A program made the position numbers and the translations under genes. This document shows, one piece after another, positions 53,099 to 64,000 of a stretch of 64,000 nt of DNA. The notes under the pieces are model-generated. The model searched no databases and had not been told where the DNA came from. It saw nothing but the letters and a program-made list of their open reading frames with translations. Positions within the stretch are counted from its first letter, which is position 1. Every line of letters starts with the position of its first letter. Origin of the DNA: Dictyoglomus sp. NZ13-RE01 (GTDB lineage Bacteria; Dictyoglomota; Dictyoglomia; Dictyoglomales; Dictyoglomaceae); NCBI GenBank assembly GCA_002878375.1, contig NIRF01000001.1, positions 299,931 to 363,930 on the forward strand, in the 5' to 3' direction.

Positions 53099-53995
53099 CT
53101 ACATATATCCTAACTCTTTTAAAACTTCTGGCTTTTTTCTCCACTTCTCTTTTACTTTTACCCATAAATCCAAATAAACCTTCCTGCCAAAATAAGCTTC
53201 TAATTCTTCCCTGGCAAGAGTGCCTATTTTCTTTAGCATACTGCCATCTTTTCCAATTATTATTGATTTTTGGGTTGGCTTTTCTACTAAAATTGTTGCT
53301 CTAATGTATATAAGATTTCCATTTTTTCTTTCTGAAATTTCATCCACATAAACTGCAGTTGAATGTGGAACTTCCTGATATGTAAGGTGAATAATTTTTT
53401 CCCTTATTATCTCTGCAATGAAAAACTTATCAGTTTGATCTGATATCATATCAGGTGGGAATAGAAATTCTCCAGGTGGTGAGAGCTCAATTATTTTCTC
53501 TACAAGTTTATCTATATTTGTCCCATAAAGAGCTGAAATCTCAACAATTTTATCTTCTGCTATATTTAAACCCATTATTTCCTTTTTCTTTTCTTCTAAT
53601 CCACCTTTACTTAAAAGATCAATCTTATTCAATACTACTAAAAAGGGTTTATTTTCATTCTTAACGTAGTTCAATAACATTGTATCTTCTTTAGTAAGTT
53701 CTTTAGTAGCATCAATTAAAATCAATAAAACATCAGAATCTTTTATTGTTTCCTTTATCACATTCAACATGTACTCCCCCAACAGATGTTTAGGCTCATA
53801 CCATCCTGGAGTATCTAAAAATATTAACTGTGCTTTGTCTTCTATGGTAAGAACACCTAATATTCTCTGTCTGGTTGTTTGAGGTTTATCAGCTACAATA
53901 GATATTTTTTCACCTATTAACATATTTATCAAGGTTGATTTACCTACATTTGGCTTTCCTAATATTCCAACATAAGCTAATTTTGTCTCTTTCAT
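53099..53995 (-). CDS. era: GTPase Era
   Basis: G1 GKPNVGKSTLINML, G2 region QTTRQRI, G3 DTPGW, G4 NKID, and a C-terminal KH domain (ILVEKPTQKSIIIGKDGSMLKKIG). Binds 16S rRNA 3' end in 30S assembly. 298 residues. Confidence 0.97.
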   Translation of the reverse strand: MKETKLAYVGILGKPNVGKSTLINMLIGEKISIVADKPQTTRQRILGVLTIEDKAQLIFLDTPGWYEPKHLLGEYMLNVIKETIKDSDVLLILIDATKELTKEDTMLLNYVKNENKPFLVVLNKIDLLSKGGLEEKKKEIMGLNIAEDKIVEISALYGTNIDKLVEKIIELSPPGEFLFPPDMISDQTDKFFIAEIIREKIIHLTYQEVPHSTAVYVDEISERKNGNLIYIRATILVEKPTQKSIIIGKDGSMLKKIGTLAREELEAYFGRKVYLDLWVKVKEKWRKKPEVLKELGYM

Positions 53996-54008
53996 ATTCT
54001 CCCAACTC

Positions 54009-57259
<3,251 letters not shown>

Positions 57260-57265
57260 AGAACT

Positions 57266-57649
57266 TCACGCTCCTTTTATTAATAAACTAATCATAGCTA
57301 TAATATGAGGTAAAAATATCATAATTCCAGAAGCCACAGCTAAAACGGCTAAGATAAACACTGCACTGGCACATAAATCTTTTATAATCTTAATTGTGGG
57401 CGAAAAATCATCTTTATAGGCATCTAAAGCCTTTTCAATGGCGGTATTAAAAAATTCAGCACTTATAACTAAACCCGTCCATAAAAGAACAATCAAAAAT
57501 TCCAATAAAGAAAGCTTAAAAAGTATCCCTGCAAATATAGCAAGAGCTCCAACAATAAATTGAATTTTTATATTTCTTTCATTCCTAAATCCCCAATCTA
57601 TACCTTCTAAGGAGAATTTTATACTCTCCATTAAATTCCTTGTTTTCAT
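57266..57649 (-). CDS. dgkA: Undecaprenol/diacylglycerol kinase
   Basis: Small integral membrane kinase: NERNIKIQFIVGALAIFAGI, the signature EFFNTAIEKALD and three transmembrane helices. 127 residues from ATG 57649, which overlaps the ybeY stop (TAATG). In Gram-positives this family phosphorylates undecaprenol. Confidence 0.92.
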   Translation of the reverse strand: MKTRNLMESIKFSLEGIDWGFRNERNIKIQFIVGALAIFAGILFKLSLLEFLIVLLWTGLVISAEFFNTAIEKALDAYKDDFSPTIKIIKDLCASAVFILAVLAVASGIMIFLPHIIAMISLLIKGA

Positions 57650-58083
57650 TAGACTACCCAAAGCTTTAATAGATTTTGAGTCTCCCGATCCATTTCTTCT
57701 CTATCCTTCTCTGTCTCATGATCATAACCTAATATATGCAAAAGACCATGCAAAGACAAAAAAACAACCTCATCAATTAAAGATTTATTGTTTTCAATGC
57801 TTTGCTTTTTGGCGGTAGGTATTGAAATATATATTTCTCCTATGATTCTATTCCTAAAATCTTTTCCTAAATTAAATGACAAAACATCTGTGGTACTATC
57901 CTTATTCCTATATTTGCTATTTAGCTCTCTCATTTTCTCATCATCTATGAAAACAAGAGATATATCATAATTAATTGGATGAAGTCCCTTTTTTCTAAGG
58001 ACTTCCTTAAGAAACTTTTTAATTCTTTCTATGTCCTTACTTTCTAATTCACCTTTATAATTATTATAGATTTCTAAACTCAC
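57649..58083 (-). CDS. ybeY: Endoribonuclease YbeY
   Basis: rRNA maturation metalloenzyme with LHGLLHILGYDHE (HxxxHxxxxxH zinc motif) and the preceding DSTTDVLSFNL. I chose GTG 58083 with GGGAGAG 6 bp upstream; it gives 144 residues and overlaps phoH by 20 bp. A longer frame to 58107 has no ribosome site. Confidence 0.93.
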   Translation of the reverse strand: MSLEIYNNYKGELESKDIERIKKFLKEVLRKKGLHPINYDISLVFIDDEKMRELNSKYRNKDSTTDVLSFNLGKDFRNRIIGEIYISIPTAKKQSIENNKSLIDEVVFLSLHGLLHILGYDHETEKDREEMDRETQNLLKLWVV

Positions 58084-58978
58084 CTTTTTCTCTCTCCCAT
58101 CTATCATAAGCTTTAACGATCTTCTTTACTATATCATGCCTTACTATATCCTCTTCTGTCAATTCCACAAAACCTATTTCTTCTATATCTCTTAATATAT
58201 TCCAAGCAGTTATTAGTCCTGATTTCTGATTCCTATCCAAATCTATCTGAGTTATATCCCCAGTAATAACCATTTTACAACCAGAACCAAATCTTGTTAA
58301 AAACATCTTCATTTGTAAAGGAGTAGTATTCTGTGCCTCATCCAACAAAACAAAAGCATCCTTAAAAGTTCTTCCTCTCATGTATGCAAGAGGAACAACC
58401 TCTAAAAGCTTTTTCTCCAATAATCTCTCTAATCTCTCATAGCCCAAGAATTCCTCTAAAAAATCATATAACGGCTTTAAATAAGGGTTTGTTTTTTGTT
58501 GCAAGTCGCCTGGAAGAAAACCTAACTTTTCTCCTGCCTCTACTACAGGTCTTGTCAATATAATCTTCTTTATTCTTCCTTCTCTCAGAAAAATAAGCCC
58601 TGTTACTATAGCTAAGTAACTTTTACCAGTACCTGCAGGTCCTATAACAAAAACTATATCTTTCTTCTCCAGGGCTTCAATATATTTCTTTTGCCCTGGA
58701 GAAGAAACTCTAACAAGCTTTTTCTCTAATACTAAAACTTTGCTCTCTAAACTATCCTCAACCTTACTACTACCGTTAATATATTCAGAGATATAATCAA
58801 CCATTTTGTTAACCCAATCTACATCCCCTTGAATAATAAGTTTTTCCTCAACAACTGATACACTTATAGGATATTCGTTTTCCCATCTCCTTATATCTTT
58901 TATTAGCTCTTTCCCTCTCTCAATATTTAGGAATCCTTTTGGCAAAATTAGTTCAGTTTTCGCAGATGGTGTAACCAT
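58064..58978 (-). CDS. phoH: PhoH-like ATPase
   Basis: An N-terminal KH-like region precedes the P-loop ATPase with Walker A FVIGPAGTGKSYLA and Walker B AFVLLDEAQNT. 304 residues. Next to ybeY and rpsU, the usual context, suggesting an RNA role. Confidence 0.95.
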   Translation of the reverse strand: MVTPSAKTELILPKGFLNIERGKELIKDIRRWENEYPISVSVVEEKLIIQGDVDWVNKMVDYISEYINGSSKVEDSLESKVLVLEKKLVRVSSPGQKKYIEALEKKDIVFVIGPAGTGKSYLAIVTGLIFLREGRIKKIILTRPVVEAGEKLGFLPGDLQQKTNPYLKPLYDFLEEFLGYERLERLLEKKLLEVVPLAYMRGRTFKDAFVLLDEAQNTTPLQMKMFLTRFGSGCKMVITGDITQIDLDRNQKSGLITAWNILRDIEEIGFVELTEEDIVRHDIVKKIVKAYDRWEREKGEFRNL

Positions 58979-58990
58979 ATATTAATAAAT

Positions 58991-59161
58991 TTACTTCTTC
59001 TTTTTAGCTTGAGCTTTTTTACGATTTCTCTTTTCGCTTGGCTTTTCGTAATATTCGTGTCTACGAATATCAGCAAGAACTCCATCTTCTTGAAGCTTCT
59101 TTTTGAATCTTTTTAGTGCACTATCTAAACTTTCATCTTTTCCTACTCTTACTTCTGTCAC
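58991..59161 (-). CDS. rpsU: 30S ribosomal protein S21
   Basis: 56 residues from GTG 59161 (GGGAGG upstream): [20 protein letters not shown], then [19 protein letters not shown] and a lysine-rich tail. Clear S21 in its usual place between mtaB and phoH. Confidence 0.97.
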   Translation of the reverse strand: MTEVRVGKDESLDSALKRFKKKLQEDGVLADIRRHEYYEKPSEKRNRKKAQAKKKK

Positions 59162-59186
59162 AACTTTCCCTCCTTTCTTACATTAA

Positions 59187-60446
59187 TTATAACTGAGAAT
59201 TTAAAATTAAACACTCTTTCACCCTTTCCCCAAGTACTCTTTCTTTATCTATATTTTTCAAAATAACTGGCACAAACTCTCCCTTTTCCACCTTCTCATC
59301 TTTAAAGAAAACTCTTATATAATTTGAAGTTAGCCCTTCCGCTATCCCATTTTCTATATTCTCTACCAATACCTCCATTCTGCTCCCTATAAACTTTTCC
59401 ACATATTTCTTCCACAACTCATCACTTAGAGACATAAGTATTCTCTTTCTTTCTTCTACGATTTGAGGAGGCAAAGGCTTCTCAGTATATGCTTTAGTGC
59501 CTGGTCTTGGGGAGAAGGGAAAGACGTGAATCTTCATAAATCCAATTTCCTTTGCAAACTCTAATGTATTTTTAAAATTATCTTCTTCTTCTCCAGGAAA
59601 ACCAACTATTATATCTGTTGCAATAGCAATATCAGGAACTCTTTTTCTTATATTTTCTATAAGACCATAGAAATATTTAGTATCATATCTTCTTCCCATT
59701 CTTCTTAATACCTCATCATCTCCACTCTGAAGGGGTATATGTAAATGCTTACAAACTTTTTCCTCAGTAATTACATCTAAAAGATCGGGTGAGAAATCCA
59801 TAGGCTCAATAGAACTTAATCTCAATCTCTTCAACTCTGGATAATCTAAGATCTTTCTTATAAGATTTGCAAGATTTATGTTCCCACCTAAGTCCTTTCC
59901 ATAAGCTCCTAATCTAACTCCAGTAAGAACAATCTCCTTATATCCTGAGTTTAATAGGTTCTCAACTTCCCAAAGAACAACCTCAACAGGTTTACTTCTT
60001 TCTCTACCTCTTAAAAATGGTACTATACAATAGCTACAAAAGTTATTACAACCATCCTGAACCTTCACTAAAGCTCGAGTTCTTTCGGTTGGTATAGGAG
60101 CAACAAAAGAATTCTCATCACCATTAAAAAATTCCCACTTTTCCTTATTATCAAGTAGAATATCCACATCAAGTGGGAAGTTATAACTCTTGAGTCTTTC
60201 TGGGTAACAACCTGCTAAAATTATCTTCGCCTCAGGAAATTTTGCCCTGATGAATCTGATAAGTCTTCTTGCTTTTCTCTCCGCTATATGGGTGACCGCA
60301 CAACTATTAATAAAAACATAATCGGTTTTATTTCCAAAGGGCTTAACTTCCCAACCTTCCTTTAGAGCTAAACTTTTTAACTTTTCTGTTTCATACTGAT
60401 TTACCTTACATCCAAAGGTATAAAAGCTAATACTTCTTATTTCCAA
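59187..60446 (-). CDS. mtaB: tRNA threonylcarbamoyladenosine methylthiotransferase MtaB
   Basis: Radical-SAM enzyme that adds a methylthio group to t6A37. The N-terminal MTTase domain has FGCKVNQYETE (Cys), CAVTHIAERKA and AGCYPE for the second cluster. The radical-SAM cluster is CNNFCSYC. A C-terminal TRAM domain follows. The KVNQYE form points to MtaB rather than MiaB. 419 residues. Confidence 0.93.
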   Translation of the reverse strand: MEIRSISFYTFGCKVNQYETEKLKSLALKEGWEVKPFGNKTDYVFINSCAVTHIAERKARRLIRFIRAKFPEAKIILAGCYPERLKSYNFPLDVDILLDNKEKWEFFNGDENSFVAPIPTERTRALVKVQDGCNNFCSYCIVPFLRGRERSKPVEVVLWEVENLLNSGYKEIVLTGVRLGAYGKDLGGNINLANLIRKILDYPELKRLRLSSIEPMDFSPDLLDVITEEKVCKHLHIPLQSGDDEVLRRMGRRYDTKYFYGLIENIRKRVPDIAIATDIIVGFPGEEEDNFKNTLEFAKEIGFMKIHVFPFSPRPGTKAYTEKPLPPQIVEERKRILMSLSDELWKKYVEKFIGSRMEVLVENIENGIAEGLTSNYIRVFFKDEKVEKGEFVPVILKNIDKERVLGERVKECLILNSQL

Positions 60447-60450
60447 GGGT

Positions 60451-61194
60451 TTACTCTAACCCTAAACCTCCCTTCTCATATAAAATCAAAGAGGAAGCAA
60501 CAATTGCTGCAGTTTCTACTTTTAATATTCTTGGACCCATATTAAAAAAAACTCCACCTCTTTCTTTAAACATCTGGATTTCCCTATCACTAAAACTACC
60601 TTCAGGTCCTATAAAAAGATAAATATTATCTTTTACTTCTTTTATTACATTTTTTAGCCCTACTTCAGATTTTTCCCATGCAACTAATATACTTGAATCC
60701 TTTGAATCTATATGATTCAAAAGCTCTTCTAAGTTCTTAACCTCGGAAAGTACTGGTATCCTTTTCCTTTCGCTCTGTTTAACCGCCTCTATTATAATCT
60801 TCTCCCATCTCTTATATTTTCTCTCAATGTTTTCTTCTTTTAAGTTTACTATACTTCTTTCGGTTTGTAAAGGAAAAAAGCCACTAACTCCTAACTCTGT
60901 ACATTTCTCAATTATCCATTCCCATTTATCTAATTTGGGTAAGCTTTGACACAAGAATAAATTAAATTTAATTTCTATGTCTTTATTATATTTTTCCAAT
61001 ATTTTAAAAACAACTCTATCTTTTTCTACCTCTTCTATAGATGTCAAAAATAGCTCTCCATCAGGTGATCTAATAATAATCTCTTCTCCCTTTTTATACC
61101 TTAAAACTCTAATTAGATGGAAAATCTCCTCTTTATTTTCTAATAATAAATGCTGATTATCTAAGATTTTATCAGCAAGAAATATAGGTGACAT
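60451..61194 (-). CDS. rsmE: 16S rRNA (uracil1498-N3)-methyltransferase
   Basis: SPOUT fold with an N-terminal PUA-like domain. KCTELGVSGFFPLQTERSI and the knot LFIGPEGSFSDREI ... MGPRILKVETAAIVASSLIL are diagnostic. 247 residues. Between hrcA and mtaB. Confidence 0.95.
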   Translation of the reverse strand: MSPIFLADKILDNQHLLLENKEEIFHLIRVLRYKKGEEIIIRSPDGELFLTSIEEVEKDRVVFKILEKYNKDIEIKFNLFLCQSLPKLDKWEWIIEKCTELGVSGFFPLQTERSIVNLKEENIERKYKRWEKIIIEAVKQSERKRIPVLSEVKNLEELLNHIDSKDSSILVAWEKSEVGLKNVIKEVKDNIYLFIGPEGSFSDREIQMFKERGGVFFNMGPRILKVETAAIVASSLILYEKGGLGLE

Positions 61195-61197
61195 AAA

Positions 61198-62226
61198 CTA
61201 CTTTTCAAAGAAACTACTTATCTTCTCAGATAATACTTTACCCATCAATTCTACTAAGCTTAACATCTTTTCATATTTCATTCTTTTTGGACCAATCAAT
61301 CCAAGAGTTCCAATTACATTACCCTTCAAAGAATAAACTGTTGCAATAACGCTACATTCATTTAGTTCTGATATTCCTATCTCACTACCTATAAGAATAG
61401 TCAATCCATGATTTAAGAAGGCAGAAAACAACAAGGAAGAAATTACTCTCTCCTCTTCAATAACGCTTAGCAAATTCTTAACTTTATTAATGTCTTGAAA
61501 CTCTAAATGTTTGAATATACGAGATATTCCAGCCAAAAAGACTCCTTCTTCCTTCTCTTTTTCTAAAACTTCCCAGAGAAGTTGTTCTAAACCTATATAA
61601 ATTTCCTGAGGAATATTAGAAGGATATTTTCTTTCTAACAGAAGCCAATAAACATTTTGTAGTTCTTTATTTGAAAAATTCTGATTCAAAATCTCTTTTG
61701 CCTTGATTATCTCAAATTCAGATAATGGCTCTATTAATTTTATTATTCTTTCTTTTACAATACCAGTTGATGTGGTTATTATAAGAGAAATAACACCCTC
61801 ATTTAACTCTACAAGTTCTATCTTTTTTAGGTAAGTAGAGTTAAGCTGAGGGAATAGTACTACCCCTATAAAAGTAGTTCTTTGTGAAATAATTTCTGCA
61901 ACTTGCTGTAAAAGAGTCTCCCAATTTAAAGGATATAATAAGGAATAATTTATAAATTGAATATCTTCAGGAGATGGAGGTTCTGTATCCATTAAAAAAT
62001 CAACATAGAATCTATAACCTCTATCAGATGGTATTCTTCCCGCAGATGTATGAGGTTGAATTAGATATCCAGCCTCTTCCAGGTCTGCCATCTCGTTACG
62101 AATAGTAGCAGGACTCCAACCCAAGTGGTATTTTTTTGCCAATACCCTTGAGCTTACTGGTTGTGCAGATTCTATATAGTCTTTAACTGTTATTCTTAGA
62201 ATTTTTTGTTTTCTTTCGTCTAACAT
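61198..62226 (-). CDS. hrcA: Heat-inducible transcription repressor HrcA
   Basis: N-terminal winged helix (ESAQPVSSRVLAKKYHLGWSPATIRNEMADLEEAGYL), central GAF-like and insert domains, and C-terminal VIATVYSLKGNVIGTLGLIGPKRM. 342 residues. Represses chaperone genes by binding CIRCE. Its own CIRCE lies 4 bp upstream. No grpE or dnaK follows directly; rsmE does. Confidence 0.95.
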   Translation of the reverse strand: MLDERKQKILRITVKDYIESAQPVSSRVLAKKYHLGWSPATIRNEMADLEEAGYLIQPHTSAGRIPSDRGYRFYVDFLMDTEPPSPEDIQFINYSLLYPLNWETLLQQVAEIISQRTTFIGVVLFPQLNSTYLKKIELVELNEGVISLIITTSTGIVKERIIKLIEPLSEFEIIKAKEILNQNFSNKELQNVYWLLLERKYPSNIPQEIYIGLEQLLWEVLEKEKEEGVFLAGISRIFKHLEFQDINKVKNLLSVIEEERVISSLLFSAFLNHGLTILIGSEIGISELNECSVIATVYSLKGNVIGTLGLIGPKRMKYEKMLSLVELMGKVLSEKISSFFEK

Positions 62227-62229
62227 CTT

Positions 62230-62256
62230 TTAGCACTCTTTTATATAGATTGCTAA
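62230..62256 (-). promoter_or_regulatory. CIRCE operator of hrcA
   Basis: TTAGCACTC-N9-GATTGCTAA (plus-strand reading) matches the CIRCE element except for one base of the second arm (consensus GAGTGCTAA). It ends 4 bp before the hrcA start. A -35 TTGACA lies at about 62292-62287, without a good -10. Confidence 0.85.
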
Positions 62257-62307
62257 CCATATATAGGTTATCATTACAACTTTTATATGTCAAGTTTTTG
62301 GTATAAT

Positions 62308-62316
62308 GATTATAAG
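62308..62316 (+). promoter_or_regulatory. Extended -10 promoter of nagA
   Basis: TGGTATAAT, an extended -10 about 30 bp upstream of the nagA ATG. The -35 is weak. It lies back to back with the hrcA control region. GAGGAGG near 62331 is the nagA ribosome site. The coordinates are counted by eye and may be off by a few bases. Confidence 0.5.
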
Positions 62317-62342
62317 TTAAAACATATGAGGAGGTTTTTTAA

Positions 62343-63506
62343 ATGAAGAATAATAATAGTATGTTAATCTTTGGAGATGTTATAACCCCGGAAGGAATAA
62401 TCTTTAATGGTGTTGTTGGAATAAAAGAGGGTAAAATTTATTATATTGGGAAGAAAAAGGATCAGCTTGAATATGAAAATTTTTTTGACTTTAAAAATCA
62501 TTTTATATCTCCAGGCTTTATAGACATTCATATACATGGAGCTTATGGTAAAGATTTTATTGATGGAACAAAAGAAGCAATCAATACTATAACAAATTTT
62601 ACGTCTCAAACAGGAGTTACCGGTATATTACCTACCATTCTTACGGCACCTATTGAAGTTATGACTAATGCCATAAAGTCCATAGAGGATATTATGGAGA
62701 CAGAAGAATATATTGGTTCAAAAATTTTAGGAATAAACCTTGAAGGACCTTTTTTAAATGTAAAATATAAAGGAGCTCAAAGGGAAGACTGCATTCTTAA
62801 GCCTAATCTTGAAACCCTAAAAAAACTAATCTCAAAGCATACAAAAATAATGACCTTAGCTCCAGAGATTGATGGAAATTTGGAAATAATACAATATTTG
62901 AATAAAAATAACATAAAAATATCTGTAGGACATTCTGATGCCACTACAGAAGAATTAATAAAAGCAATCTCTCTTGGTCTTTCCCATGTAACCCACCTCT
63001 TCAATGGAATGAGACCATTACATCATAGAGAGCCTGGAATAATAGGATTAGCATTAATAAATGACGAAATCAGTGTAGAATTGATTGCAGATGGTTTTCA
63101 CTTATCTCCCTATATACTGAATTTGGTTTATAAGATAAAACCAAAGGATAAAATAATACTGATAACAGATTCGATGATGGCAACAGGACTTTCTGATGGA
63201 AAATATCTATTAGCTGGTCAAGAGGTCGTTGTAGAAAATGGAAAAGCAACTCTTGCAAGTGGCACTTTAGCTGGAAGCACCTTAACTTTAAATAGGGCAG
63301 TTAAAAACATGGTGGAAAAGGTAGGAGTAAAAATAGAAGATGCAGTATATATGGCTTCTTATTCTCCTGCTTTACTATTAGGTTTACAGAATAAAAAAGG
63401 AAGCATTGAATTAGGAAAAGATGCAGATATAACTGTATTTGACCGTAATTTCCAAGTTAAAATGACGATCGTAGAAGGGAAGATTGTTTATTTGAATAGA
63501 TCTTAA
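62343..63506 (+). CDS. nagA: N-acetylglucosamine-6-phosphate deacetylase
   Basis: Amidohydrolase: PGFIDIHIHGAYGKDF (metal-binding HxH), LEGPF, GHSDATTEE, THLFNGMRPLHHREPG and catalytic Asp in LITDSMMATG. 387 residues, complete. GAGGAGG upstream. Deacetylates GlcNAc-6-P in amino-sugar use or cell-wall recycling. Its end overlaps the convergent purD by 4 bp. Confidence 0.95.
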   Translation: MKNNNSMLIFGDVITPEGIIFNGVVGIKEGKIYYIGKKKDQLEYENFFDFKNHFISPGFIDIHIHGAYGKDFIDGTKEAINTITNFTSQTGVTGILPTILTAPIEVMTNAIKSIEDIMETEEYIGSKILGINLEGPFLNVKYKGAQREDCILKPNLETLKKLISKHTKIMTLAPEIDGNLEIIQYLNKNNIKISVGHSDATTEELIKAISLGLSHVTHLFNGMRPLHHREPGIIGLALINDEISVELIADGFHLSPYILNLVYKIKPKDKIILITDSMMATGLSDGKYLLAGQEVVVENGKATLASGTLAGSTLTLNRAVKNMVEKVGVKIEDAVYMASYSPALLLGLQNKKGSIELGKDADITVFDRNFQVKMTIVEGKIVYLNRS

Positions 63507-64000
63507 ATAACTTCTTTTCCTATATCTCTTCTATAATACATATTATCAAAAAATATACCTTCCTCTATGGTTTTATATACTTTACTTCTAATACTTTGGA
63601 AGTCATTTCCTACTCCAACCACTGAAAGGACCCTTCCACCTGCAGTTAATAGCTTTCCATCCTTCCTCACAGTTCCCGCATGAAAGATATAAATATCTTC
63701 AGTATTAATATTTTTAAAAGTAATTTCCTTTCCTGTCTCATAATGTCCTGGATAGCCCTTTGATGCCAGTACTACACACAAAGCTTTTTTCTGTTTATTC
63801 CATGGAAAATCTTTATTTTCTAAAAGGCTACTTAAATCATAATCTAACAATGGAAGTATTACTTGTGCTTCAGGATCTCCTAATCTAACATTAAACTCTA
63901 AGACATAAGGATCGTTATTTACTAATATAAATCCCCCATATAAAAAGCCTGTATAATAAATATTTCTTTTATACAACTCTTCCATTAACGGTTTAAAAAT
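63503..64000 (-). CDS. purD: Phosphoribosylamine-glycine ligase, C-terminal part
   Basis: The frame is open to the window edge, so the 5' part lies beyond 64000; the ATG at 63985 is internal. YYTGFLYGGFILVNNDPYVLEFNVRLGDPEAQVILPLL is the ATP-grasp end with metal ligands Glu and Asn, and the C-terminal domain follows (CVVLASKGYPGHYETGKEI). Second step of purine synthesis. Confidence 0.93.
   Translation of the reverse strand: MFKPLMEELYKRNIYYTGFLYGGFILVNNDPYVLEFNVRLGDPEAQVILPLLDYDLSSLLENKDFPWNKQKKALCVVLASKGYPGHYETGKEITFKNINTEDIYIFHAGTVRKDGKLLTAGGRVLSVVGVGNDFQSIRSKVYKTIEEGIFFDNMYYRRDIGKEVI

Overview
The window looks like a chromosome segment of a low-GC, anaerobic, thermophilic bacterium. The gene order hrcA, rsmE, mtaB, rpsU, phoH, ybeY, dgkA, CBS-domain protein, pyrG, cdd, era, deoC, recO, glyQ, glyS, ppdK, dgt, dnaG, rpoD, infC, rpmI, rplT resembles the Firmicutes/Thermotogae-type macromolecular-synthesis supercluster. 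Together with RNase HIII, an AraM-type glycerol-1-phosphate dehydrogenase and pyruvate phosphate dikinase, it fits Dictyoglomus or a close relative. That assignment is an inference; no 16S gene is present.

Layout: 1-4061 holds the 3' part of a sugar nucleotidyltransferase/phosphomannomutase-like fusion, RNase HIII and AraM. 4068-4498 is a five-gene tRNA cluster on the minus strand (Pro, Gly, Arg, His, Arg). 4700-5259 is an internally deleted transposase. 5234-11140 is a minus-strand accessory operon under a MerR-type promoter: two aldo/keto reductase remnants, a frameshifted iron alcohol dehydrogenase, an intact aldo/keto reductase, a two-domain esterase lipoprotein, a flavodoxin and a cupin. 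It is visibly decaying. 11318-13811 is nadD-obg-rpmA-rplU.

The most interesting part is 14276-28770: a previously unlabelled integrative element of about 14.4 kb inserted in tRNA-Val(TAC). An exact 54-bp direct repeat of the tRNA 3' part marks attL (14276-14329, within the intact tRNA) and attR (28717-28770). The element has a tyrosine integrase, a type I restriction-modification operon with a YgjP-like metalloprotease, a CI-like repressor with an ImmA-type protease, and a divergent replication operon (GemA-like, XRE, replisome organizer, DnaC-like loader, Holliday-junction resolvase). It also has a secreted seven-repeat protein and a YvrJ/DUF2922/DUF1659/GH108 module. I see no capsid, terminase, tail or conjugation gene, so it resembles a phage satellite or mobilizable island with defence cargo. 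A near-consensus promoter at its right end points outward into attR. In the excised circle it would read directly into the integrase gene, and an open frame continues through the att core to overlap the integrase ATG. When integrated, the same promoter points at the tRNA-Asp and tRNA-Thr genes that the insertion separated from their operon.

28798-33357 (plus strand) carries tRNA-Asp, tRNA-Thr, rseC-like, DUF2007-like, proA, proC, htrA and rlmH. 33354-62226 (minus strand) is one long run of tightly packed housekeeping genes: lptF-type permease, mutS2, pheT, pheS, trmH, rplT, rpmI, infC (apparently started by AUA), rpoD, dnaG, dgt, ppdK, glyS, glyQ, recO, deoC, era, cdd, pyrG, CBS protein (no AUG start), dgkA, ybeY, phoH, rpsU, mtaB, rsmE and hrcA with a CIRCE operator. 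nagA (plus strand) and the C-terminal part of purD (minus strand, running off the edge) close the window.
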